From: Streptomyces griseoluteus
Lineage (GTDB): Bacteria; Actinomycetota; Actinomycetes; Streptomycetales; Streptomycetaceae
DNA: 64,000 nucleotides
Assembly (NCBI RefSeq): GCF_004784465.1
Contig: NZ_SRRU01000008.1
Coordinates: 62,001 to 126,000 of the forward strand
Direction: 5' to 3'
The position numbers were made by a program, and so were the translations under genes. This document shows, piece after piece, positions 52,085-61,167 of this stretch. Each line of letters opens with the position of its first letter. Within the stretch, counting starts at the first letter, position 1. The notes under the pieces are model-generated. The model saw nothing but the letters and a program-made list of their open reading frames with translations. It was not told the origin of the DNA and ran no database searches.

Positions 52085-53889
52085 CCCAAGGACTCCCGCA
52101 GCGCGGCCAGCCCGTACCGCTTCTCGATGTCCATGCCCTCCCCGTAGTGATGTTCCTCCAGCAGGGGCAGGATCTTCGTCCGCCAGGTCCGCTCCAGTCC
52201 GCCCTCCCGGTAGACGCCCTTCTTCATCAGGTACGAGGGCCCGATGCGGAAATCGGCTTCGTCGATTCGGGTGTTGAGTGCGTCGAGCAGGTCGGCGGGC
52301 TCCGCGTCCTTGCCCTCCTTGGCCAGCCAGCGGCGCAGCAGGCCGCGCGTCGGTTCCGTACGTGGCGACAGCTCGACGAAGGCGAAGCGGCGGCGCATCG
52401 CCGCGTCCACGAGGGCGATGGACCGGTCGGCGGTGTTCATCGTGCCGATGACGAAGAGGTTCGGCGGCAGCGCGAAATCGTCGCCGGAGTAGGTGAGCCG
52501 CACCGACTTGTTGCGATACTCCAGGAGGAAGTACAGCTCGCCGAAGACCTTCGCCAGGTTGGCCCGGTTGATCTCGTCGATGATCAGGAAGTGCGGGATG
52601 TGCCGGTTGCCCTCGCGGGAGGCCAGATCGGCCAGCTCACGCAGCGGGCCGGCGGTCAGCCGGAAGGCGACCTCCCTGGTCTGCGGGTCCTCCTGAGGCC
52701 GGAAGCCCTCGAAGAAGTCCTCGTAGGCGTAGGAAGGGTGGAACTGGACCAGCTTGACCTGCTCGGGGCCGCCGCCGAGGAACTCGGCGAGCTTCAGCGC
52801 CAGGTACGTCTTGCCGGTGCCCGGCGGCCCGTACAGCACCAGCTGGCGGTCGTCCCACAGCAGATCACACACCTCACGCAACCACTCGGTGTCGTGCACG
52901 AGGAGTTCACCGGCCAGCTCATCGGTCGGCTCGGGCAGCTCCAGCTCGCGGCGGGCGGTGAGCGCCGGGAACTCTGTGCTGGGGTCCCGCTCTATGGCCT
53001 CCGCCTCCTCGACCAGCTCCTCGTAGGTCAGGCCGAGGCCTTCGATGTGGGCCTGGACCGAGGTGAGGTCGACGACGTCGTGCTGGATGGACAGCTTCTG
53101 CTGGAGCTCCTCGGGAAGTTCGTCGTACGGGTGCCCGGCTGGCTTCCACTCCACCGGCCGGCGCAGGTTGGTGCGCCGGTCCTCCGACTGCGTCTGCTCG
53201 GCCTCGCCGGTGATCTCACCGACGTACAGGTGCCCGCCGGAGATGGTGCACACGGTGTCGCCCGGCTTCATCCGGGACAGGAAGGCGTGCAGGTCCTCGA
53301 CGAGTTGTTGCCGCTGGCTGTACGTGGCGGTGGAATCGTAGTCCTCCTGGACCAGCGTGCGCAGCTCGTCCTTGCCGACACCCTGCCGGACGCCCTGGCG
53401 CAGACGGGAGGCCGCGAGGGTGACGAGTCCCTCCGGGAGCCACTGACGCCGGACCAGGTCGAGACGCGAGACGTTCGAACCGCGCACCAACCACGGGCGG
53501 TTGGGAACGGCCGCGGACGGCCCGAAGTGGTCGATGAGCGCACGGCCGTCGGCGGATTTCCACACCCCCCACCCGTTGGCACTGCAGCCCATGAGTATCT
53601 CGGCGGCGGCAGAGGGCGAGGTGCACTCGATGTCCGACACCGTCTCCAGATATCCCCGCCAACGGTCGGACCTGCGGATCACACCTGTGTCGATCAACCG
53701 CTGCCGCGTGTAGTACGACGGTGGTTTCCTCGCGGCGAACGAGGGCACGGTGTTGGCCCGGACCGGGGACCCCGCCGCGACGACGAACATCCGGCTTCCC
53801 TTGGCGCCCTTCTCCGGCAGGAGCCGTCCCCGGGCCACCATCTTGCCGTTCGGCAGCCTCAGCCGAAACTCGGGAAACTCATCGGCCAT
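52081..53889 (-). CDS. mcrB: McrB-family AAA+ NTPase with DUF4357-like sensor region
   Basis: The protein has 602 residues. The C-terminal motor has Walker A YGPPGTGKTYLALKLAEFL near 352, FHPSYAYEDFFEGFRP, Walker B FLIIDEINRANLAKVFGEL and the McrB-specific IGTMNTADRSIALVDAAMRRRF near 483. The N-terminal half contains SPSAAAEILMGCSANGWGVWKS (a DUF4357-like segment, about 95-115) and FLSRMKPGDTVCTISGGHLYVGEITGE (EVE/PUA-like beta strands, about 205-230), the likely sensors for modified nucleic acid. ATG 53889 was chosen for GAGGGG at the right distance; GTG 53907 and ATG 53895 are alternatives. Confidence 0.9.
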   Translation of the reverse strand: MADEFPEFRLRLPNGKMVARGRLLPEKGAKGSRMFVVAAGSPVRANTVPSFAARKPPSYYTRQRLIDTGVIRRSDRWRGYLETVSDIECTSPSAAAEILMGCSANGWGVWKSADGRALIDHFGPSAAVPNRPWLVRGSNVSRLDLVRRQWLPEGLVTLAASRLRQGVRQGVGKDELRTLVQEDYDSTATYSQRQQLVEDLHAFLSRMKPGDTVCTISGGHLYVGEITGEAEQTQSEDRRTNLRRPVEWKPAGHPYDELPEELQQKLSIQHDVVDLTSVQAHIEGLGLTYEELVEEAEAIERDPSTEFPALTARRELELPEPTDELAGELLVHDTEWLREVCDLLWDDRQLVLYGPPGTGKTYLALKLAEFLGGGPEQVKLVQFHPSYAYEDFFEGFRPQEDPQTREVAFRLTAGPLRELADLASREGNRHIPHFLIIDEINRANLAKVFGELYFLLEYRNKSVRLTYSGDDFALPPNLFVIGTMNTADRSIALVDAAMRRRFAFVELSPRTEPTRGLLRRWLAKEGKDAEPADLLDALNTRIDEADFRIGPSYLMKKGVYREGGLERTWRTKILPLLEEHHYGEGMDIEKRYGLAALRESLG

Positions 53890-54014
53890 GGACATCCCCC
53901 TCAGCACGCACCAGCCCGATCTTGCCTCAGCGTAGTGGCCCCCACCGACAGCCCGGCCGCCTTCGCCGTGGCCCGGCTTTCTAGGATGTCCTTTCGCATC
54001 GGGGAGGGGATCAC

Positions 54015-56327
54015 ATGACAGTGATGAGCGGCGGGGACGGGTTGTCGGAACAGGAGTTCCGACAGAGGCGAGCGGACTGGCTGGAGATCAGGGCCGGGGA
54101 TCTCGCAGCCGTCCTGGAGACCGCCGGACCCCGGCTCTTCGAGCTGCTTCCCACCGATCTGGGTGACCGGACACTGGTCGCGTCGGTGACGGTCGCGCGA
54201 GTGGCCGCGGATGAGGCACGGGCCCAGTCCGTGGCGGAGACCGTCCGCTGGCTGGAGCGGCTGATTGCCGGGGGACACCTCCACGATCTGGAGGGAGCGG
54301 TACGAGAACTCCGGTCCCGGCTGGCGGCGAGCGATGAGCCGGCCCTGTGGTCCTGGAACGCCGAGGGCTGGGAGGAGATGCTGCTGTGGCGGTGGAGGCG
54401 GGACCAGCCGGGAACCGGCGACCCGGCCGCCGACTTCGCGGGGTGGCGGGCGCGTTGGTCGGCGGAAATCCCGTGGGACGGTGAGATCGACCGTCCGGAG
54501 TCAATGCCGCGCCGACATGGCAGGCAACTCGTCACGCCCGCCGAGTTCTTCGCCGGCGAACCGGAGCCGCTGCGGATTCTGACACGGGCCGTACTGGACG
54601 CACCCGGTACCGCCGCCGCGGTCCAGGACGCGGTGCTGCTGCGGGAGGAACACCTCCAGGGCGCTGGGCACCTGGTGTGGCTGGCCGAGCAACAGGCCTG
54701 CGTAGAACAGCTCGAAGCGTGGCGGCGCAGACATCAGGCCGGGGGATCGGAGGCCACACGGGCGTTCCTCGCAGAGCTGTCCGAAGCGGTCAAGCGATAC
54801 ATGTCGCTCGTACTCCAGCCGGTCGTCGACGCCCTCTCCGCGTGCGAGCGGGCCCTGCTCGGCGACAGCAAGCACGGGGCGCGGCGCTCCGCCGCCGACT
54901 ACCTGGACGCGTTCCTAGACGCGCAGGAACAACCCGGCGAGGATGCCTGGTGGGACGAGCGGCTCGGAGCGGACGTCGAGCAGCAGGCGCGAGATCGCCA
55001 TGACCGGGGTGACACCACCTGGCACGGCATGCTCGGCACGGTCCCCGTCTGGTACCGCGTCGTCACCTCTCCGGAGGAGCGGGCGGCCGCGCTGGCCTAC
55101 TCCGGGAAGCCGTCGACGTCCGTCGTGCGGGTCAGGACCGGCGCGGCGACCCAGAGCCTGCTGACCGACCTGTTCGGATTCGAGGGCCCGGCGGACGAGC
55201 ACGAGGAGTGGTACCCCGAACCCGGCATCGAGATCGACTACGTCCCGGACAGCGCCTTCGACCTGTGCGCGCTGCTGGCGGTCGCCCAACTCGGCCACGC
55301 ACGGCTGGAGTTCCTCGTACGGCGTGCCGACGGTACTTTTCAGCGGCTTCGCTCGGTGCGAGCACAGGTCCGTCGTGACGACACCGCCGTCTGGCGGCTC
55401 TGGGCCCTCAAGGTGCTGTCGGAACTGGTCCCGGACCCGGAGGACCTGGCGGACCTGATCGCCCGGGAGGACGACGGCACGGACGAGAGCGACGAGGCGG
55501 ACGCCCGGACGCGCGCCGACGACCGCACCTCGTCCGACTCGGGCATGTCCGGGCCCGGCCCCCGGGCCGCGCGCGACGGACTGCCCGAGGCATTGCTCGG
55601 CAAGGTCAGATCGCTGCTGCGGAAGGCGGAGAACGCGGGGGCCACCGAGGAAGAGGCCCGCGTCTACCTGGCCAAGGCCACCGAGCTCATGGCCAAGTAC
55701 GGCATCGAGCAGGCGATGCTCGACGACGTGACCGAGCCAGAGCGGCCCGTGGACCGGATCGTCGACCTGTACCCGCCCTACGTCAAGGAGGGGCGGCGGC
55801 TGCTCGCCAGGATCGGCTACGAGATGCGCTGCCGATCGGTGTACCCCGGCGGCAAGGCCAACCGTCACCGCGTCCATCTCTTCGGTTTCGAGACTGACAT
55901 CCAGGCCACCGAGGTGCTGTTCGCGAGCCTGCGCCTGCAGATGCTGGAGGGAGCGGACCGTGCGGACCGCCAGCATCGACCCGAAGGCGAGGACGCCCGA
56001 GCCTACAAGCGTTCCTGGATGCTCGGCTTCATCCGCGAGGTGACCGCGCGGATCGGTGCCGCCCAGCAGGTTGCGAGGGCCGCCGCCGAGCAGCGAACCG
56101 AGGCGGAAGGAGAGGGACCGGGCGGCCGCAGTGTGGCGCTGGTCCTCGCCGACCGGACGACGGTAGTCGAGGCGCGGCTCGCCGCCCAGTACCCGAAGCT
56201 GAACAAGACCCGTCCGACGACGTTCAAGGGCACCGGCTACTGGCAGGGGGTGGCCGACGGGCGGGACGCCGACATCGGTGGTCCGGCCTTCGACGAAGAG
56301 GGCCAGGCTGCACGGCTCGCCATCTGA
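54015..56327 (+). CDS. Large DUF2786 protein in the defence island
   Basis: This 770-residue protein has a long, mostly helical N-terminal half that I do not recognise, an acidic linker around 490-515 (DDGTDESDEADARTRADD), and a DUF2786 domain at about 525-565 (LLGKVRSLLRKAENAGATEEEARVYLAKATELMAKYGIEQAML). A conserved alpha/beta tail follows (RHRVHLFGFETDIQATEVLFASLRLQM, YKRSWMLGFIREVTARI). DUF2786 proteins are found in phages and mobile elements; the function is unknown. ATG 54015 has GGGGAGGGG 6 nt upstream. It is divergent from mcrB and insulated downstream by a perfect hairpin. Confidence 0.8.
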   Translation: MTVMSGGDGLSEQEFRQRRADWLEIRAGDLAAVLETAGPRLFELLPTDLGDRTLVASVTVARVAADEARAQSVAETVRWLERLIAGGHLHDLEGAVRELRSRLAASDEPALWSWNAEGWEEMLLWRWRRDQPGTGDPAADFAGWRARWSAEIPWDGEIDRPESMPRRHGRQLVTPAEFFAGEPEPLRILTRAVLDAPGTAAAVQDAVLLREEHLQGAGHLVWLAEQQACVEQLEAWRRRHQAGGSEATRAFLAELSEAVKRYMSLVLQPVVDALSACERALLGDSKHGARRSAADYLDAFLDAQEQPGEDAWWDERLGADVEQQARDRHDRGDTTWHGMLGTVPVWYRVVTSPEERAAALAYSGKPSTSVVRVRTGAATQSLLTDLFGFEGPADEHEEWYPEPGIEIDYVPDSAFDLCALLAVAQLGHARLEFLVRRADGTFQRLRSVRAQVRRDDTAVWRLWALKVLSELVPDPEDLADLIAREDDGTDESDEADARTRADDRTSSDSGMSGPGPRAARDGLPEALLGKVRSLLRKAENAGATEEEARVYLAKATELMAKYGIEQAMLDDVTEPERPVDRIVDLYPPYVKEGRRLLARIGYEMRCRSVYPGGKANRHRVHLFGFETDIQATEVLFASLRLQMLEGADRADRQHRPEGEDARAYKRSWMLGFIREVTARIGAAQQVARAAAEQRTEAEGEGPGGRSVALVLADRTTVVEARLAAQYPKLNKTRPTTFKGTGYWQGVADGRDADIGGPAFDEEGQAARLAI

Positions 56328-56366
56328 GCCACGTGTCGCCTGGTGACCAGGAGGGTTGAGGGCGTG

Positions 56367-56414
56367 GGAAGGCGCCGCCCCGCACCGGCCGACCGGTGCG
56401 GGGCGGCGCCTTCC
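56367..56414. terminator. Perfect 22-bp-stem bidirectional terminator
   Basis: The arms 56367-56388 and 56393-56414 are exact complements around a CCGA loop. It lies 39 bp after the DUF2786 stop and 10 bp from the stop of the minus-strand coiled-coil gene. The perfect long stem separates the two halves of the island. Confidence 0.92.
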
Positions 56415-56424
56415 GGGGGCCGCG

Positions 56425-58062
56425 TCAGGTCATGGTGTTGGTCAGGTGCGGGCCCATGTAGCCGACGTAGATGCCGTGATCGGTACAGGCGCCGTCGTAG
56501 TAGTGCAGGCGCGGCGCGATGGTGTTGCCTCCGCCGATCCGCAGGTGAGCCCCCATGAACAGCTTGCCGTCCGAATGCACATGGCGGGGCACGGGGAACG
56601 TGCGCGCCCGGCTCCACTCGCCGTTCGCCTTCACGGACTTCGATTCGTCTCTGACGACCTTGCGGGGCGAGATGACGTGCGCTCCCTCTGGTGCGTCCGC
56701 ACACCACTGCTTGAAGTCGCAGTTCGCCTCGCCGCTCGCGACGGCTTCCGCGAAGTCCTGGAGGGCCAGCAGTGCGTCCCAGGCCATCCGGACCCAGGAC
56801 GAGCCGTAGGCCTGGTCGTCGAGTTCCAGGGTGTACTTGCGCCGGCCGCTGAAGTGGACGCGTCGCATGTCGTCGATCCGGTCCAGGATCTCGGCGAAGG
56901 AGGTGGGCGCGTCCAGCGAGGGTTCCACCGTCGCGTACGCCTGCTCGGCGGCGCCCAGCCTGAGGAGTTCTCTCTGCAGTTCCCGTATCTGCGCCTTGGC
57001 CTGGTGGAGCTCCTTGTACTGCTCGTCGTAATCGACGACGACCTGCGCCTCGTTGTTCTCCGCCCGGCGCAGCTCCCGCTTGAGGTCACGGATCTCGTCG
57101 GCCCTGACACGTTGTTCGCGTGCCGCCTCCTCCAAGATCTCGTGCAGGGCGTCGTTCTCGTCGCGCAGCCGTTCCTGTTCGGAGCCGCCGACGCCGTCCC
57201 TGGCTCGTGTGCGCATGAGCGGCACGGAGTCCAGGGCGTCGGGCAACGGCAACCGGGTAGCCAGCCCCTGGGGCAGCTGGTTCAGGATGCGCGCGGCCAA
57301 CCGAGGGTTCTCGGTGATCAGCCGTTTCGACATCACACGGTGCCGCTGGCCGTCGGCGGGCCAGGCCGGGTCGACGCCCGGCAGGTAGGTGCGGATCCCG
57401 CCGTTGTACACGCGGTGGTGTTCCAGGGCCCGGTTGAAGACCGACTCGGCTTTCGGGGTGAGCACGTAGAGGATCGCCAGCCCGGCCAGGGGACGGACGA
57501 GAGGGTCGACGGTGCCCTCCAGCCAGGCGTCGAAGTCGGCGTCGTACGGCGTGCTCGCCATGACGACGGGGAGGCGCCGGTCGGCGTCGCACAGTTCGTC
57601 GATGACCGCCTCGACATCCTCGGCCTCGACGACTTGGGGCATGGCCGTCACGTCTGCCAGGCCGTCGTGCGCGTCGAGCGCCTCCAGCAGGTGCTTCGCG
57701 AGCCGGGGTGTCTTGGCCGGCACCGGGGCCGCCTCGGCGTCGTCGGGAAGGTGCTCGACGTCGAGCTGGACCCAGGTCGGCCCGTCGGTGATCTGCCGCG
57801 TCACGAGGGTGGTCTGCCAGGTGCCGCCGGGAGCGGTCTCCCGGAGCCGCCACCGTCCGTAGGCACCGGTGACCCCTGTGACGGAGTCGTGGTCGAGCGT
57901 GACTCCTCCGGCTATCTCATTGCGGCCCTCGGCGAACGCGTCGACGTTGTAGCGCTTGGGTGGTTGGGCGAGCCAGTGGCGCAGTTGCTCGTCGACGAGT
58001 GCACCGGTGCGCACGTAGTCGGTCCGGCTGGTGACCACCATGCGGTAGCGGCGGGCGTCCAT
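56425..58062 (-). CDS. Coiled-coil protein of the second McrBC/SMC cluster
   Basis: This 545-residue protein is of unrecognised family. Residues about 1-280 form an alpha/beta part (MVVTSRTDYVRTGALVDEQLRHWLAQP, then VVMASTPYDADFDAWLEG). Residues about 292-370 are a heptad-rich coiled coil (ERLRDENDALHEILEEAARE, DEIRDLKRELRR, LHQAKAQIRELQRELLRLG). The C-terminus is beta-rich (HVHSDGKLFMGAHLRIGGG, CTDHGIYVGYMGPHL). ATG 58062 has GAGGAA upstream. It is the last gene of the minus-strand run, 34 bp after the small protein gene. The coiled coil may oligomerise or contact the SMC-like ATPase. Confidence 0.75.
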   Translation of the reverse strand: MDARRYRMVVTSRTDYVRTGALVDEQLRHWLAQPPKRYNVDAFAEGRNEIAGGVTLDHDSVTGVTGAYGRWRLRETAPGGTWQTTLVTRQITDGPTWVQLDVEHLPDDAEAAPVPAKTPRLAKHLLEALDAHDGLADVTAMPQVVEAEDVEAVIDELCDADRRLPVVMASTPYDADFDAWLEGTVDPLVRPLAGLAILYVLTPKAESVFNRALEHHRVYNGGIRTYLPGVDPAWPADGQRHRVMSKRLITENPRLAARILNQLPQGLATRLPLPDALDSVPLMRTRARDGVGGSEQERLRDENDALHEILEEAAREQRVRADEIRDLKRELRRAENNEAQVVVDYDEQYKELHQAKAQIRELQRELLRLGAAEQAYATVEPSLDAPTSFAEILDRIDDMRRVHFSGRRKYTLELDDQAYGSSWVRMAWDALLALQDFAEAVASGEANCDFKQWCADAPEGAHVISPRKVVRDESKSVKANGEWSRARTFPVPRHVHSDGKLFMGAHLRIGGGNTIAPRLHYYDGACTDHGIYVGYMGPHLTNTMT

Positions 58063-58096
58063 CGTGCTGTTCCTCACGTGTCGGGGGCGGCGTGGT

Positions 58097-58495
58097 TCAG
58101 GCGCGGGCGGCGGTCAGGACGCGCAGCAGTTCACTCACGTCCTGGTGCCAGGCCCGTACCTCGGCGGGGGTCGGAGGCAGGTCGTACGTGTGGTAGTGAC
58201 AGGCGGCGCTGAGTCCGGACCAGACGGTGTACCACTGGCGCGCGACGGAGGGGCTGACGTACCACTGCAGGCAGAGCATGCGGGTGCGGCCGGTGCTGCG
58301 GGTCATACGGGGGCTGACCGCCCGCCAGAAGGCGTCGAGGGTCTCGTCGAGGGCCAGCCGGAGAAGGGTGGCCGCGGCGCGCGCCCGGACACCGGGGGAG
58401 AGCGCGGTCTCGTCCGAGGGATTGAGCAACCGGTCTGCGGCCGCCAGGAGTTCGTCCGTGGGGAGAACGCGGGTGGAGCGCGTGGTGGTGGTCAC
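58097..58495 (-). CDS. Small alpha-helical protein between SMC-like ATPase and coiled-coil genes
   Basis: This 132-residue protein is predicted all-helical: LPTDELLAAADRLLNP, ARAAATLLRLALDETLDAFWRAVSP, then MLCLQWYVSPSVARQWYTVWSGLSAACHYHTYDLPPT and a final helix. The RQWYTVWSGLSAACHYH region is faintly reminiscent of HEPN-like folds, but I cannot support a nuclease motif. GTG 58495 overlaps the SMC-like gene's stop by 4 bp (GTGA), so the two proteins are made together. Confidence 0.7.
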   Translation of the reverse strand: MTTTTRSTRVLPTDELLAAADRLLNPSDETALSPGVRARAAATLLRLALDETLDAFWRAVSPRMTRSTGRTRMLCLQWYVSPSVARQWYTVWSGLSAACHYHTYDLPPTPAEVRAWHQDVSELLRVLTAARA

Positions 58496-60897
58496 CGGGC
58501 CAGCACCTCCTTGGCGAGCCGCTTCGTACGGTCGACCAGGGCCAGGCGATCACCGATGGGCGTGGTCGGAGCCTGGTGCGATGCCTGGTTCAGCCCCTGG
58601 ATCAACTCACGGGCCCACGGGCCGTGGTCGTGGGCGACGGCGTCCAGCACCTCGCGCGCCGCGTTGCCCCGCATGCCCATCGCGAGGGCCGCGAGGCCGG
58701 TGAGGGGCCCTGGCCGGGTGACCCGCTCCTGGATGTCGCGTTGCCCGACTCCGGCCTCGCGCAGGGTACGCCGCGCGGTGTCCTGGTAGGCGGCCTCCAG
58801 CGCCAGACGGCACATCGAGGGCAGCACCCGGTCGGCGACCTCAGGCGGCAGATGCGGATCGAGAGCGATGGCCCGTGCCTCCGCCAGGGCCTGGCTCACG
58901 GGGTCGCTGACGGAGGCGACGTGGACGACGGAGTCGGTCTGCCGGGACACCCGCAGAACCGTGGCCCGCAGACCGAGGCGTTGGACGGCCTCTTCGAGCC
59001 GGGTGTCGTGGGTGAAGACGACGACCTGCCGGTGCTGCGCGTACAGGTCGAGGACTTTGGCGAGGCCGTCGACCTTCTCCGGGTCCATGGACTGCACCGG
59101 GTCGTCGATGACCAGGAAACCGAAGGGACTGTCCTGGTGGGTGGCGCGCGGGATGAACAGGGAGAGGGCGAGTGAGTGCAGTTCGCCCTGGCTCATGACG
59201 CCGAAGGCGGGCGCGTCGGCATCGTCCACGGAGACGGGGAGACTGACCTGCCGCTGCGGGCCGACACCCGTGAGCCCGATGGCACCCAGCGACACGCTGC
59301 TGCGCTCGCACAACAGCCGCCAGATCTGCCCGGACTGGTCGGCGAACGGCTTGAACCGGGCGTCCCGCAACTCGTCGGTGAGCGCCCGCACCCAGTCGCG
59401 TACGGCCTTGATTTGCTTGCGGGCGGGTTTGGCCGCCTGTGCGGCCTCCGCCTGCACCAACCATGCGGACAGGCGTGCGGCCACGGGCTGCCAGCGGCCG
59501 TCCTGCGCTGTGACGCGTCGGCGGGCGTCCTCACGGACCTGGTCACAGGCATCACCGAGGACTGCTTCGGCGCGTTCCGCACGGTCGGCCAGCTCGCGTG
59601 GGTCACGAACCGTGCGGCAGGCGACCAGATCCCGCCAGAGCGCGGCCAGGGAGGACTCGTCGGCCTGGAGCCAGGCGGGGGCCGGACGCATCAGGTCGTG
59701 CACCTCCCGCACCGCGTTCACGAGTTCGCGGTGTGCCGCCTCGACCTCGGCGGCCTCCACCTGGAGCCTTTCGACCTGCGCGCGGGTCCGTTCCGCCCAC
59801 GAGCGGTCCAAGAGGTCCGTGGTGCCGCATACGGGGCAGTGGGAGACATCGGGATGGCGGCGGCGGTGTTCCAGCGCGGCGTCGAGCAGTTTGACCAACT
59901 GCCGGGCGTCCTCGGCGGACCCGTGGCGTGCGTCGTCGGCCACGGCGGCCGTCGAGCGAAGCCGGGTCACCGCCTTCGCGATCAAGGGACGGTCCGGGAG
60001 CTCGAGATCGGCCAGCCGACGCAGTCGGGCGAGGTGCGCCTCGTCGGCGGCGCCGTGGCCCTGCAGCAGGACCCGGATGGCGTCCAGGTCGGGGCTCCTG
60101 CCGGAAAGAGCCGTGATCGCTTCTTTGGCGCGCGGGTCGTCCACCTCCGACAACTCCTGGATCACGGTGGCGGTGAGGGCCTTCGCGGCGCTCTCGGTGT
60201 CGGTCAGGGACTTGGCCCGAGCCCGCGCCGCCGCGTCGGTGTCACTGAGGAGCTCGAGGCCGAGGATCCGGGAGATCTCGTCGTGCAGGGCGGTCAGCGG
60301 CCCGTTGATCACCGCACCGAGCTGGGTGTACGGGAGAAACGGCCGGTACAGCGACAGTTGCTCGGCGTCGATCACATCGTGCACGTCTTCGCCGGTGGTC
60401 TGCCCGGCCTCCTCCACGACAGTGCGGGACTCCTCAAGCCCTTCGCCGTGCCAGATCCGGCGTACGGTCACGGGCTCCTTGGCGCCTTCTCCGTCACTGC
60501 CGGCGTCGAAGACGAGCTCCACCGCGATCTCGGGGGAGGAGTGCTCGTGGAGGTTGCGCCAGCCCTTCTTCCATACCTGAGTACGTCCCTGCCAGCGGAA
60601 GTTGTCGCCGGTCAAGGCCATCTCCGCAGCCTCGGCGAAGCTCGACTTGCCGGAGCCGTTGCGGCCCGCCACCAGCGTCAGACCGGGGCCAGGATTCAGC
60701 CGGACAGTGGCGGCGGGGCCGATACCGCGCCATCCGGAGGCGGTGATGGACCGCATATACACGGTCCCCGAACGGCGACCGCTCAGGGGCTGAGCGGCAG
60801 GCAGCAGATCGCGCAGCAGGGCCTGTTCCTCGGCGGAGAGCCCTGATCCGGGCAGACGGGCGAGGAGCAGGTCACGGAGGCTGGCGTTGTCGCTCAT
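58492..60897 (-). CDS. SMC/RecN-like ATPase with zinc-hook motif
   Basis: The protein has 801 residues. A Walker A (VAGRNGSGKSSFAEAAEMAL, about 77-95) opens a split ABC head. A helical coiled-coil region follows and contains a zinc-hook CPVC at about 352-355 (HCPVCGTTDLLDRSW). The C-terminal half restores the head with the signature MSQGELHSLALSLFIP, Walker B FLVIDDPVQSMDPEKVDGL and switch His in VVVFTHD. This layout resembles RloC, Rad50 and phage-defence OLD/SMC-like ATPases. ATG 60897 has AAGGAAG upstream; the frame extends into the intergenic region. It lies 270 bp downstream of mcrC2 on the same strand. Confidence 0.87.
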   Translation of the reverse strand: MSDNASLRDLLLARLPGSGLSAEEQALLRDLLPAAQPLSGRRSGTVYMRSITASGWRGIGPAATVRLNPGPGLTLVAGRNGSGKSSFAEAAEMALTGDNFRWQGRTQVWKKGWRNLHEHSSPEIAVELVFDAGSDGEGAKEPVTVRRIWHGEGLEESRTVVEEAGQTTGEDVHDVIDAEQLSLYRPFLPYTQLGAVINGPLTALHDEISRILGLELLSDTDAAARARAKSLTDTESAAKALTATVIQELSEVDDPRAKEAITALSGRSPDLDAIRVLLQGHGAADEAHLARLRRLADLELPDRPLIAKAVTRLRSTAAVADDARHGSAEDARQLVKLLDAALEHRRRHPDVSHCPVCGTTDLLDRSWAERTRAQVERLQVEAAEVEAAHRELVNAVREVHDLMRPAPAWLQADESSLAALWRDLVACRTVRDPRELADRAERAEAVLGDACDQVREDARRRVTAQDGRWQPVAARLSAWLVQAEAAQAAKPARKQIKAVRDWVRALTDELRDARFKPFADQSGQIWRLLCERSSVSLGAIGLTGVGPQRQVSLPVSVDDADAPAFGVMSQGELHSLALSLFIPRATHQDSPFGFLVIDDPVQSMDPEKVDGLAKVLDLYAQHRQVVVFTHDTRLEEAVQRLGLRATVLRVSRQTDSVVHVASVSDPVSQALAEARAIALDPHLPPEVADRVLPSMCRLALEAAYQDTARRTLREAGVGQRDIQERVTRPGPLTGLAALAMGMRGNAAREVLDAVAHDHGPWARELIQGLNQASHQAPTTPIGDRLALVDRTKRLAKEVLAR

Positions 60898-61167
60898 GGC
60901 TCGGCTTCCTTGGGCGCTGTGGATGGCTGCGGCGGGCGTGCCCAAGGCGGCGCGAGGGGACGGTGAGCCGTTGTCGATCCGAGCATGGCGGAAGCTTGTT
61001 AGCGTCGTCAACGGACTTCTGCGAATTAATACTCGGTAGAATTGTGTACACGTGTTCTAGCTTCCTGTCTGGTGCGAAAATGCGTTCGGTTTGCAGGTCT
61101 GCCGAGTCGGCCGTCCAGGCACCTCACCGCTCCCGGCGGCCGCCACCGACCGGCCGGCGTGTGATGG
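60898..61167. other. 270-bp promoter-containing gap ahead of the SMC-like gene
   Basis: No gene is visible. The stretch 61005-61080 is A/T-rich (GAATTAATACTCGGTAGAATTG on the plus strand), with overlapping palindromes GTGTACAC (61044-61051) and ACACGTGT (61048-61055). It probably holds a separate minus-strand promoter for the SMC-like, small and coiled-coil genes. A nine-base CGTCGTCAA at 61003-61011 is the complement of TTGACGACG found in the methylase upstream palindrome at 46927. Confidence 0.5.

Noticed and set aside
46581..61099. TTTGCAGGTC direct repeat (46581-46590 and 61090-61099) as attachment sites
   Set aside because: A 10-bp match is expected by chance in this length, flanks do not align, and no integrase is present in the window.
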